Below are positions 1 through 12,600 of a stretch of 64,000 nucleotides of DNA, piece by piece. The stretch is taken from NCBI RefSeq assembly GCF_020536995.1, contig NC_068359.1, positions 102,460,384 through 102,524,383 on the forward strand, written 5' to 3'. The position numbers and the translations under genes are program-made. The notes below the pieces were generated by a model. It saw only the letters and a program-made list of their open reading frames with translations. It was not told the DNA's origin and ran no database searches. This stretch comes from Dreissena polymorpha (Eukaryota; Mollusca; Bivalvia; Myida; Dreissenidae). The first letter of the stretch is position 1; each line of letters opens with the position of its first letter.

Positions 1-240
1 CTAGAGGCCACATTTATTGTCCAATCTTCATGAAATTTGGTCAGAAGATTGGTCTCAATGATATCTTAGATGAGTTCGAAAATAATTACGTTTGCTTGAA
101 AAACATGGCTTCCAATGGGGCGGGGCATTTTTCCTTATATGGCTATAGTAAAATCTTGTTTACACTCTAGTTTTATTTAATTCAGTCGCCCAATCTTCCT
201 GAAATTTGGTCAGAACATTTGTGTCCTGTGTAATAAAGTT
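1..240 (+). repeat. Fragment of a bivalve-type tandem repeat element
   Basis: Diverged repeat units containing 'ggccacat', 'caatcttcatgaaa' and 'ttggtcagaa' match the units at 601-1464. No coding potential is visible. The stretch 241-600 after it is AT-rich and shows nothing I recognise. Confidence 0.6.
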
Positions 241-600
241 TAATTTTATTATGATAGTATTATGTACCTTTAACTGTTTTATTTAATTTTTCATAACACA
301 GAATTTTCATAATTAACAACTGTTTTAGTCATTATTACTTATGGTAAGCCTATCAACTAAGAGAAAGCTGAAATGAAGACAACACAATTTTGCAGTATCT
401 ATCTCCATTGTTTAACCTGCTGAGTCATATTTCCCAATCTATTTTTAGTTCTGCTCTAGAATTTGTTAGACCCCAGATATTGATCATTGCAGTGTGTAAC
501 TATTTACCACTCAGCTTACTGACCCTCTCACTGTGCTGTATGCCTGATGTTAATATCAGTGGTCAGTAATAAAACCTGGTTGAACTGTTTGATATATTTT

Positions 601-1464
601 TTTGTGACCGGTCTTTGTCCGTCGTATGTCCGTCCGTCCGTGGGTTAACATTTGCTCGTAAACACTCTAGAGGCCACATTTCTTGTCCCATCTTCATGAA
701 ACTTGGTCAGAAGCTTTGTCCCAATGAAATCTCAGCCGAGTTCGAAACTGATTTGTGCCGGGTCAAAAACTTGGTCACTAGGTCAAAAAAAAGAAATACC
801 TTGTAAACACTGTTGAAGTCACATTTCATGCCCAATCTTCATGTAACTTTGTCAAAATGTTTGTCTTAATGATATCTTGGTTGAGTTCAAAAGTGGTTCC
901 GATCCGTTGAAAAACATGGCCGCCAGTGGGCGGGGCAGTTTTCCTTATTTGGATATAGAGAAACCTTGTAAACACTCTAGAAGTCACAATTTTTGCCCAA
1001 TCATGAAAGTTGGTCAAAACATTGGTTCAATAAATGTTTCGGACGAGTTCGAAAATGGTCGAGATCGGTGAAAAAACATGGCCGCCAGTGGGCGGGGCAT
1101 TTTTCTCTATATGTATATAGTGGCAGTTTTTCCTATTTGGCTATAGAGAAACCTTGTAAACACTCTAGAAGTCACAATTTTTGCCCAATCATCATGAAAG
1201 TTGGTCAAATCGTTGGTTTTATTGATATCACAGACAAGTTTGAAAATGGTCGGGTTTGGTGAAAAAACATGGCTGCCAGTGGGCGGGGCATTTTTCTCTA
1301 TATGTATATAGTGAAAACATGTGAACACAGTAGAAGTCACATTTTTGGCCCAATTTTCATGAAATTTGCTCAGAACATTTGTTTCCTTGATACGAGAGTT
1401 GAGTTCAAAAATGGTTCAGGTCAGTTGAATAACATGGCTGCTGGGAGGGGGGCAGTTTTCTCAT
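601..1464 (+). repeat. Tandem repeat array, units of roughly 100-190 bp
   Basis: At least five diverged copies of one unit follow one another. Each holds 'aaacactctagaagtcac', 'gcccaatcatcatgaaa', 'ttggtcaaaa', 'gagttcgaaaatgg' and 'aacatggccgccagtgggcg'. Short open frames on both strands exist only because the unit lacks stops. They change frame from unit to unit and match no protein I know. It looks like the internal array of a non-autonomous element joined to the next element at 1465. Confidence 0.7.
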
Positions 1465-2806
1465 TATGCCCCCCCCCCCTTTCGGAGAAGAGGGGGTATA
1501 TTGTTTTGCTCATGTCGGTCTGTCCGTCCACCAGATGGTTTCAGGATGATAACTCAAGAGCGCTATACCAAGGATCATGAAACTTCATAGGTACATTGAT
1601 CATGACACGCAGATGACCCCTATTGATTTTCAGGTCACTAGGTCAAAGGTCAAGGTCACGGTGACCCAAAGCAGTAAAATGGTTTCCGGATGATATTTCA
1701 AGAACGCTTATGCCTAGGATCATGAAACTTCATAGCTACTTCATAGCTATTGATAAGACTTGCAGATAACCTCTATTGATTTTCTGGTCACTAGGTCAAA
1801 GGTCAAGGTCACGATGACCCGAAATAGTAAAATGGTTTCCGGATGATAACTCAAGAACGCTTAGGCCTAGGATCATGAAACTTCATAGCTACATTGATCA
1901 TAACTCGTAGATGACTCCTATTGATTTTCAGGTCGCTAGGTCAAAGGTCAAGGTCACGATGACCCAAAATAGTAAAATGGTTTCTGGATGATAACTCAGG
2001 AACGCTTAGGCCTAGGATCATGAAACTTCATAGGTACATTGATCATGACTCGTAGATGACCCCTATTGATTTTCAGGTCACTAGGTCAATAGGTCAAGGT
2101 CACGGTGACCCGAAATAGTAAAATTGTTTTCAGATGATAACTCAAGAACGCTTATGCTTAGGATCATGAAACTTCATAGGTACATTGATCATGACTAGAA
2201 GATAAACACTATTGATTCTCAGGTCACTCGGTCAAAGGTCAAGGTCAGGGTAACCTGAAATAGTAAAATGGTTTCTGGATGATATTTCAAGAACGCCTTT
2301 GCCTAGGATCATGAAACTTCATAGGTACAATGATCATGACTCGCAGATGACCCCTATTGATTTTCAGGTCACTAGGTCAAAGGTCAAGGTCATGGTGACC
2401 TGAAATAGTAAAATGGTTTCTGGATGATAACTCAAGAACGCTTATGCGTTGGTTCATAAAACTTCATAGGTATATTGATCATGACTCGCAGATGACCCCT
2501 ATTGATTATCAGGTCACTAGTTCAAAGGTCAAGGTCACAGTGCCAAATAACGTATTCACACAATGGCTGTCAAGGTCACGTGACTCAACTTAGAAAAATG
2601 GTTACTGGATGATAACTCAAGAATGCTTACGCCTAGGATCGTGAAACTTCATAGGTATATTGATCATGACTCGCAGATGAAATAATGATGAAACTTGACC
2701 AGGATGTTTGTCTGGACGATATCTAAGTCAAGTTTGACATTTAGTAAAGATTGAATGAACCGACTCCACTCAGGTGAGCAAACTAGGGCCATCTTGGCCC
2801 TCTTGT
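1465..2806 (+). mobile_element. Composite non-autonomous element with internal tandem repeats
   Basis: It starts with 'tatgccccccccc' plus 'gagggggtatattg' and ends with the palindrome 'agggccatcttggccct'. Between lie about eight units of 130-150 bp built around 'aggtcaaaggtcaaggtcac', 'atgataactcaagaacgc' and 'atcatgaaacttcatag'. The same family lies in the opposite orientation at 62201-63838, which supports an interspersed element rather than a local satellite. There is no transposase frame, so mobility would have to be supplied from elsewhere. Confidence 0.65.
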
Positions 2807-2904
2807 ATTGGTGTTCTTTTTGATCCACTAGTCTGAATAATTATCTAATGATGATTAATATGTGAAAATTTGCTTGTCTGACTTGATAGATAAAGGGTAT
2901 ATTA

Positions 2905-3464
2905 AAGTGATATTATGGACATATTTATGTCCCCCACCACTATAGTGGGGGACATATTGTTTTTGCCCTGTCTGTTGTCAAGCGGCGCAGAAGGGGACAT
3001 AGTGTTTCTGACAAACACATATCTTGTTCATTGTTGAATTGAGCTGAAAAGAATTAACAGGTCAAAAGAGTTAGTTAAAATGTGGTTACTGACCAATTAC
3101 CTGCAACTCATCTTGCTACCAGTTGTTTATAAAAAATATATATTATATTTGATATTTTACATGACTGGACAGTTCTCTAAGCTGAAATGATCCGTAAAAC
3201 AAAATTGTGTCTTTGTGTCTTATGAACGAATCTGCACTAAAACTAAATTTAGATTCACATCGTAAATCGAATCATTTCTGTAGTCAGTTGTCAAAACAAA
3301 AGTACGGATGATATTCAAATGCATTATTTTTCTCTTTCCGGGATATTGTTTTAGTATGTTGATGCTGCATTAACAAATATAAGTGTATATGAAGTGAAAA
3401 CACCAAAAATAAAGAATGGTTGCGATAGACACCTATAAACTGTTAGATGCCCATAATATCACTT
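2905..3464. mobile_element. TA-flanked MITE, copy 1, with a nested insertion
   Basis: The termini are inverted repeats (AAGTGATATTATGGACAT at the left, the complement of AAGTGATATTATGGGCAT at the right). The left flank is TA. A second copy lies at 49453-49884 with TA on both sides. The interior is non-coding and about 90% similar between copies by eye. TA target sites and short termini suggest a Tc1/mariner-type MITE (inference). This copy also contains the foreign block 2926-3028. Confidence 0.75.
2926..3028 (+). mobile_element. Internally deleted short element nested in the TA MITE
   Basis: It begins with the hairpin 'tgtcccccaccactatagtgggggaca' core (arms tgtccccca/tgggggaca) and ends with 'ggggacatagtgtttctgac' and 'aaacacatatcttgtt'. 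Both ends match the longer element at 12079-12344, so this is a copy with most of its middle missing. It is absent from the sister MITE at 49453-49884, which gives the order of insertion. Confidence 0.7.
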
Positions 3465-3557
3465 TTATGATGCACTCTTTATTTATCAAGATAGGGTAGT
3501 GTTTCCAAACAGGCAGTGAATAACTCAAACACTGTTCATAATGTTTGTGTTTTTTAG

Positions 3558-3632
3558 GTTGAACTCGTTTGTAGAGTGCGTGCCTCACCATGTGCAGTTT
3601 GACAGCTCCAATGCCCTGGACATTGTAAAACA
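3558..3632 (+). CDS. MOCS3: MOCS3 exon ([20 protein letters not shown]...)
   Basis: The acceptor 'ttttttag' precedes it and the donor is 'aaaca|gtatca'. Translation gives [19 protein letters not shown] followed by LDIVK, matching the segment before the E1 aspartate in MOCS3. It ends after two bases of a codon, which the next exon completes to Gln. Confidence 0.85.
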
Positions 3633-6600
3633 GTATCATTTTCTACTGAATGTTTTTGCTGAAGAGTTGCTGTATGTTTTCAATTTCATTGACATGAATT
3701 TTTTTGGATTCTAAAAACAGGGATGTGTTCATTGGATATTAGATTTGTGATTTTTTTTACAATGCCTTATGTAAGACTTAGGATGTCAAGAAATCACATT
3801 CTTTCAGATATGGCTGGAAAGTGAGCAGCATTTAAACAATTAATACAAGTACTAAAGGGTATTATATGGCAACAAATCTTGGCATGGATGTTGCCATCTT
3901 GTTTGTCACATGATTACCCACTCTGGCATTGCTAAACATTCAATTTTATGTTAGAGCAAAATCCAACACTCTGGCATTGCTCAACAATAAATTTTATGTT
4001 AGAGCAAAATCCAAAATCCACAAAAACAAGTTTGTTATAAAACATGTCGATTTATCTGAAAAAAAAAATTAACCACATATGCTTTGGCTTGCATGGTTTA
4101 TATTTTACAATATCAAAGTTTTTTCTTAAAATTGTAATATATTTTTTTTAAATCTGTACTAGTACTTTATAATTCTTTTTAGTACTAATTTACTTTTATT
4201 TAGTATTTTACTTCATCCTTGATTATTGATAATTTAAAATTGATTATTTAAAACAAATTATGGCTGCCTGGTTTGTGCAGTGGTTTATATGCACGCTTCT
4301 AGCAGAGGTGACCAGCATTGACCTCTCATTGCATCTGCGGTTTATGACAACCATCCTGCATGGGCTGGTTTTAATCTGGAAACTCAGGGGTTTTCAAAAG
4401 CAAGAGACTACAGAAAATTCAAGGCAACTTTCTTGTGTCTAGAAAGTCAATAAGTTACCTGTAGGAGTGGTGGGACACACTTTATGTCCTTGTAAAATGC
4501 ATCATTAGATGCAGAAAGACATCATAAACCTTGAATTACACATATGTTCCTTAAATGAAATGATAAATTTGTCTTTTATGCCCTCTTCAAAGCACTTTGT
4601 CATTTATGGATGGATTTGAAACAACTAATCACAAATACCAACCAGCATTAGACAACATGTTGCATGAAATACCAGTCTCTTTACCTCAAAGCTGAAGTTG
4701 ACGCTAAGAGATAAACAAAATGTTTTTATCTATAAAACTGCTTGAAATTTCTTGTATCAGCCATAACTTTGCTATAAGGCCCAATTGATGCAAAATGGTT
4801 CCATGTGCGTTCTAATTTAAATGTCACATGGTACCTTTTTGCACCAAGAGGGCGATATATTGATGGATTTTGAAATAACTTGGCGATAAAAGGTTACACT
4901 AATAGGTCAAAAGTCAAACAGCATGTTATTGAAATTAGTGTTGTCTTGAGACACAAGTGGAATGTGAGGGCATCCATTAAATACTGACACATGTCTGGAT
5001 AAAATTCTTTTCAATTATTTAACCCTTCACCACTTAGATACATATTTTCACGCATTTGTAGTCCCTCAGTACCGGTAAGTTAAATTCAATTAAAGACCTT
5101 TCTTACTAGATCCAATTTTTAAAGGTTTTAGTTTCAACCCTTAGATAAACTGATGAGCAGCAAACAGCATAAATCCTGAACAGACTTTGTTTTACTCACT
5201 GGCTTTTCTGGTTTTATGCTGTTAGCACATAGCCATTTTCTCTTTGCTTCTAAGTGGGAAAGTGTTAATAAATGTGTCTTGTTCTGTGTAAATTGGGCAA
5301 AATGCATGTGCATAAAGTGTCGTCCCATATTAGCCTGTGCAGTCTTCACAGGCTAATCAGGGACGACACTTTCCGCTTTAATGGTATTGTTCATTTAAAG
5401 GAAGTCCCTTTTTACAGAAAATCTAGTTGAAGCGGAAAGTGTCGTCCCTGATTAGCCTGTGCGGACTGCACAGGCTAATCATGGACGACACGTTATGCAG
5501 ATGCATTATGCCCAGTTTTCTCAGAACAAGACACAAATAATGTCAATGGACCTTAAGAACCACCTAGATATGACATCGTGCTGGATGCGTCAGACAATGT
5601 GGCCACTCGGTACCTTCTCAATGATGCCTGCGTGATAGCCGGCAAGCCTCTAGTGTCTGGAAGTGCTCTCAGGTTTGAAGGACAGGTGAGTGAATGAAGA
5701 CTTTTTACTTGCAGACCAATGACTGTTTAGCCCACTTCAACCAGCCCACAACAAGTAATAATGTTAAAAAGCTGGATATTTCACATGTTCCACGCTGAAA
5801 ACAAACACTCAATAATTGTATTTACATATTAAAGCAGGCAATAACATAAATTTAATCCCTGAAGATCAACAGAAATCCTTCATTGCATCATGTGTCTTTT
5901 AATTGCCTATTGCAAAGATCAAATGTATAAACAGGCGAAGCTCTCAATTTGAGACTTCTAAATGTATACCTGTTGGCAGAGCTCCAGATAAAAATTTGGT
6001 CAAATTCTTTTTTACTCCCTATTTTAAAAATTAATTCTTATTTCACCCCCTATTTATAAAATTAATTCTTAACAATATATTACCAAATATTTTTTTATTC
6101 ATTGGTTTTGACACATCAACAATTCACCATTTTGGTTTATAGTCTTGGAAAAGCCTGGCTTTCCTTCTCCGTTTCTTGCTTTCCAATAATCGGACAGCTT
6201 TTTCTGGTCTGAACCTGAATGCTTTTTGAGTGCTTTAGATTCACAGTCATTTACGCAAGAGCTTATAAGTTTATCAATTATTGACGAAACCATGCTTTGG
6301 GTATTTGAATCTAATTGAAAGAATGCATGCAGCGTGGACTTTAGACACTGAAATGGCTTTTTTGCCTTCCACGCTTCGATACACCGCTTCGGTCGGCACT
6401 TTTGATTTTTTATGTAAAACTGTCACTGACACTTGGTCTTAGGTCATAATGGCCTTTTGGTCGCCGTTAAAGTCATATCAAAAACTATATTGAACATTTA
6501 ATTCTAATGACATATTGAATAGGTACATGTATTCAGTATATTACTTGTGTATAAAAACAACGATAAGTGTAATTAAAAAGGTACAATAAACAGAAATGAC

Positions 6601-9600
6601 TCGTCTGCAATACTGGGAGAACAGAATCGAGACCGTTTGGCGTTTCGACGGTTCTTAGGTGTGGCTGCTCCTCACAGCAAACGCTTGAGTGACGATTAAA
6701 GATTTTAAAGTTGTAGTTTTAATTGTGCGCCTAGACGAGTCAGAACCGGGATGAAATGTTTATCGTATATAATTTGCTACTGGAAGTTTTACGCACGTTT
6801 GAAAATTTCGAATTCGTGTTTTATTTTTTCAATGCGTAACATTACGCAAAGATTTTAAATCTAAATCGTTATTTAAGAAATTAAATTCGTGTTTACGCCT
6901 TTACGCATGTTATCTGGAGCACTGCCTGTTGGAGTGAAACAGTAACAAACTCTTGGTTTGCGCATGTCATGCCATCTACCAACCAGTCCTATCTATGTCC
7001 ATCAATTCTTTAGTATGTCCTCTCTATCACTCAGTCAGTTTTATTTTGTTTTTTTTTAGAATTAATCAAAATGTTCACCAAGAGGAGACAATGCAGATAA
7101 CTGGCCCATACCTTAATGGTCATAGTCACAAATAAGGGTTATCGATAAACCTAAAAATAGGGACCATTTAACGTGTATAAAAAATTAAGTGGACATGATA
7201 TTAGTGTTCATAGCCTATGCCTTATTTCAGTTGACAGTGTACAGCCATAATGAAGAACCAATCTATCAATCTTGCTTATCAAAGTCTGATATGCCTTATT
7301 TCAGTTGACAGTGTACAACCATGAAGGGGGGCCATGCTACCGTTGCTTATATCCCAAACCTCCCCCAGTTGAGGCTGTCACCAATTGTTCTGACGGAGGT
7401 GTCCTTGGTGTTGGTAAAAAATAAGCTATTTGTTGCATGTTTTTTTTTGTCACAGCTTCTTTAATGTAATTTATTCTCTGGTCAATGAAGATAGAACAAA
7501 TCCCAACGTCAAATACAGTCTATCATGTACAGGTTTTTCATCACCCCCACTCTGCATGTTCAAGTCTACTGTAGTATTTGTAAACACTAATTTCTTTATG
7601 AATGTGCCAAATGTGTTGTTGGCCACCCTGGTCTTCCTGTGTTATGTTTCAGTGCCTGGAATCATAGGCAGTCTTCAGGCCCTAGAGGCTATCAAACTTG
7701 CCTGCAAGATGGAATGTATCCTTGCTGGTGTTGTAAATATTTGTTTTTATCCCATCATCAGACGTGCATTTTCCAAATAAACCACTGTGAAATAAATTTT
7801 CCTCTATTTCGGCAGTGCTGAAATATAGCTGTCAGGCGCAGCGGAGAATGGTCATATTACTCGGAATCAACTATAAAGTAATCATTTTTAGTAAAATCGA
7901 ATCAGATTCAACAAAACAAACAATTTGATACCAAGATGTAATATATTTTTAACACATACTGCAACTAAAAAAACAACAACATTATTTACAAATATTAAGT
8001 GCGCGTACTCGTGACATCATTATTAACACGTCATACGACACAATGAATGTTATTTCACGCTAAAGCTGCAGTTGTTTAGTGTTTTTTTTTCATTATTTCT
8101 TAAAAATCAGGGACGTAGAGGTATGATAAACAGACAAACAGGTTAGTTACTGATCTTTTTGTAATGTATTAGGCTCGGCACGATTCAAATAATAAAAAAA
8201 TGTTTGCTTAAAATAACTTTGGGATTTTCCGTGTAGTTCGATTTTCCTATTCTATTTTTAAAGGCTCGTGGTTCAGATTTTCTAAGCCTGGCAAAATAAA
8301 CTTTGCTTTATTCGGCACCAACCTAGTATTCTCTATGAGCTTCACTCAGGGAAAATGGGGTTTAATGTCTTCAGGCCCTAGAGGCTATCAAACTTGCCTG
8401 CAAGATGGAATGTATCCTTGCTGGTGTTGTAAATATTTGTTTGAGCCTCACTCTGGGAAAATGGGGTTTAATGCATGCAAAGGAAACAGATAAAGTTTAT
8501 ATGATGGGTTGTTATAAAATAGATTCGGTAAAACCAGTAGGCTCAGGGATCAAAAATGAGCCATGTTGTGCAAAAAAGAGTCTAGGGACAGTGTAACTTC
8601 AGATATGGCTCTGCATCAGAACTTTTACTCATGAGGAATTATAAAGCCTCCTAATGAAACCACTCAACCTTGCATGATTTTATAGCAGACAATGTAGCGC
8701 CTTAACACACACTATTAATGTCCTTGACTGCTATCCAGCCAGTTACAGCAGGAAACTGCTACTGTTTGATGCCCTGGATGGTCGGTTCACAGCAATCAAA
8801 CTGAGGGGCCGGCAACCCTCGTGTCCTGTGTGTGGGGACAGCCCCACCATTGTGAGGGGCAGCCTAGTGGACTATGTGCAGTTCTGTGGGGCCCAGGCCT
8901 CTGATAAGGTACTGGTGGGGGTGAGGTAAACAGGGGGGGGGGGGGCGATTAAAATGGTTGTATGTAAATTCTATTGGAATTAAGTCCTTCTGGTTATTGT
9001 GATGGTATGTTAATTGTGATGTTAATAATACTGTAACAATTTTTCAGGACTGGTCCTATATTCTGGCTTTTGGATTTTTAATCCCTCTTATCTGTTTATA
9101 TTGAAAAGATTTTGTCATTATCTGCTTTTATGAAGAGGAAAATAATTGAGTGGAAATGCAACAGTATATTGTATGTTATGTTGTAAAAATGCACTTTAAT
9201 TGTTTGAGTTTAAACTTAATTTGATTAAGGTTGATTCCATAACAAATCTTGGCCTTCTGACACAATTGAGTCTCTTTCCTGCGAAATCAAGCACTTGGTG
9301 TCTTTGGTTAAAAGAATGTCTTTTATTCGCCCGTCCATCTTTCCCTCTGCTCTACATCTACTTAACCCTTTGATGGATTTTGCTCAAATGTGGTTAACAT
9401 TTTTGGGTAATTGAGACATATATATTAGAAATGGGCCATTTTCCAACAGCTCAAGTTCAATGTTACTTATTTTAGACCCTGAGGTTATATTTGTATGCAC
9501 CAGGTAGGGTGGCATATAGCAGTCATTAACAGACTGTCTGTCTGTTTGGCATTCCATTTTCTAACCTACATGACTTTAAGATTAAGTGTGAGTTTTATTC

Positions 9601-12600
9601 TGGTCAATTGATTTTTGGCAAAGTTATGAGCCTTTGACTTAGAAATTTTCTCTATAATAACCGGTTCTGGTCGGATGATTTTTCACAGAGTTATGGCCTT
9701 TTAAAGTTTTCCATTAACTGTACATATAGTGCAATTCTTGTCCGGGCTATTTCTCAGCAATTAATGACCGGAATTCAATGAAACTTTATGGGAAGCTTCA
9801 CTACCAAAAGGAGATGTGCATATTATCAGCCAGTTCTGGTCGGATGATTTTTCACAGAGTTATGGCCCTTTGAAATTTTCCATTAACTGTACATATAGTG
9901 CAATTCTTGTCCGGGCTATTTCTCAGCAACTCATGACTGGAATTCAATGAAACTTGATGGAAAGCTTCACTACCAAGAGGAGATGTGCATATTATCAGCC
10001 GGTTCTTGTCAGTTGATTTTTCACAGAGTTATGGCCCTTTGAAATTTTCCATTGTACATATAGTGCAATTCTTGTCCGAGCTATTTCTCAGCAATTTATT
10101 ACAGAAATTCAATGAAACTTTATGGGAAGCTTCACTACCAACAGGAGATGTGCATATTATCAGCCGGTTATGGTCGGATGATTTTTCACAGAGTTATGGC
10201 CCTTTGAAATTTTCTATAAACTGTACATATAGTGCAATTCTTGTCCGGGCTATTTCTCCCCAACTACTAACTGGAATTCAATGAAGCTTTTTGGGAAGCT
10301 TAACTACCTTGAGGAGATGCGCATGTTATTTGTGGGTTCTGGTTAGATGATTTATTAGAGAGTTATGGCCCTTTGAAATTATGAAGTTGCTAAACCATTC
10401 ATCGTATTGATATGCCCTGCATATAGGAACATCAAATGTACCTAACATTTGTTTATACATATTATAAATATAACTTAACTTACCCATTGCTGTACAACTC
10501 ATGTGTTGAATATTTGAGCAGCCATAATTTAATTTGCATGTGAACTGGTTCATTTCACAGAGCACCATACAAACAAAAGACATAGCTGTTTAAAATCATT
10601 TCATCCGTTTAATGCAAAGTCCACTGTTGTTGTTGTTGTTACTGCATTTGATCTTCGATTTTATGTCATTATATATAAGTGTGTTCACACGTATTACACT
10701 AACATAATGTTAAGTGATCATACCTTGTTATCTTCGTCGTATATCTATTTTAACATGCATAAATGAGTACATTTTCGTAGGTTATTGTCAGACCATTCTC
10801 ATTTCTGATCTGGTCGCAGCCATTTGTCGCGTTGCATTATGGTCAGGTTTGAACTATTGTCTGCAGTGAACTAAGCATGAAACAGGTTATTTTTAGATAT
10901 GATGTAATCTCTGTTAAATACTTGTTTAAAGTGGTGTATCCATCTTTCTAAGCGCCCATAGATTGTTTTACATAAATTTTTGTTCAAAATCCAATATGGC
11001 GGTGTCTTTTGGCGTGATGTCATTTCAATGCATTTCGAGCGTTCATGACCACTTTTTGTGGTCAATCGACGTCATTGACCCATTTTTTGGGGCAATGACC
11101 ATTTATTTTGGGTACATGACCAGTAATTTTGGGGCAGGCGACCAAGAATTCTTGGTCGGGCCATAAAAACTGGGCATTGACCAACCTTTTGGGTCGCTCG
11201 AGTATTTAAGGTTTCAGGAACTTTATTAAAAAAATTCAGTCAGGCCATAACATCAAGGGCATAACATCTTTTATTAATTATTCAGAAACTTCTAAGAAAA
11301 ACTTAATATAAACTGAGTTCATATTAATTGCTACTGTAACTAAATAATAGACTTTAACCCAACAAAGATATCTTATATTAATATATTAAAGATTGTTTAT
11401 TTTATTTAAAACGTATACTCTTGTGGTGAATGAGTGTTGGACACTTGCGTGAGAGAATTGTTTAAAATATTTGACTTGTTTCTGAGAAATCATCGTATTG
11501 TGTGGTGTATTTGAACCGTTAAGAAATTTACACTGTTAATGTTTACGTTGTGTTAATGAAAATATAACTTCTATGAATTTCGACGTTAAAGAATAAAAGA
11601 TTAATGAAGTTTTAAAATGACTTGTTTTCCTCGTTTTAGTAAATAAGCGTAAGAACCACATTATTATTATTGAACTATTATTGAACTATTCCTGACAAGA
11701 ATACGGAACAGTTAGCTCGCAACAGTATTATTTTGTCCAAAGTTATGCCCCTCAAGACGTTTCCTTTTATCTGAATATAAAGTGCAATATTGTGACAAAA
11801 AAAAAAATTTTGGGAGCATCACCCGTCTCCGACGGTTTCTTGTTTTGCAAAGTTATGGGCCTTGGACATAACAATTGTCTCTAAAAAAGCTGCTGTGCGG
11901 CTTCCAAGTTTAGTTCGGGGCATTGTGTTTCACAAACACAGGTCTTGTTATTGTAATATAATTTTCATGTTTGTGTTTGTTGTATGTGTCAATGACAATC
12001 CTCTAAACTATCTAAGGATCGTCATAAAACAGTCATCCTAACTTAAGGTAAAAGTCACATACATGAGTTGGAATATTTGTATGTCCCCCACCAACTATAG
12101 TGGGGGACATATTGTTTTTGCATTCTCTGTTGGTGTGTTTGTTTGCCCCAACTTTAACATTTTGCTATAACATTTGCAATATTGAAGATAGAAACATCAT
12201 ATTTGGCATGCATGTGTATCTCATGGAGCTGAACATTTTGAGTGGTGAAAGGTCAAGGTCATCCTTCAAGGTCAAAGTTCAAATAAATAGCTTTAAAGTG
12301 GCGCAGAAGGGGACATAGTGTTTCTGACAAACACATATTTTGTTGCATTTTTTTATGTATCATTTGCCTTTTAATACGTTTGTCCATATGTGCGTTCCAA
12401 AGACTGTGTTTTGAACTTCCATTTAACTACAATGCTGATCAAACTTTAACTTTCACTGTTGAATAACCGTAATGTGTAGATAATAGTAAAGATTGGAATT
12501 ACGGCTGTGATGAGTTTTGGCAGACTTATAGCCCTTTGTCTGATTTTCCACTAGAGAATATACATGCATAAACTCACAATTTTTTTTTAAATTCCCCATT

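Noticed and set aside
7430-7780. 116-codon frame containing MOCS3 exon sequence
   Set aside because: Only 7653-7727 is exon. The rest is intron read-through with no MOCS3 similarity.
10326-10583. 85-codon - strand frame in a MOCS3 intron
   Set aside because: No similarity is recognised; it spans the edge between a repeat element and an unclassified block.
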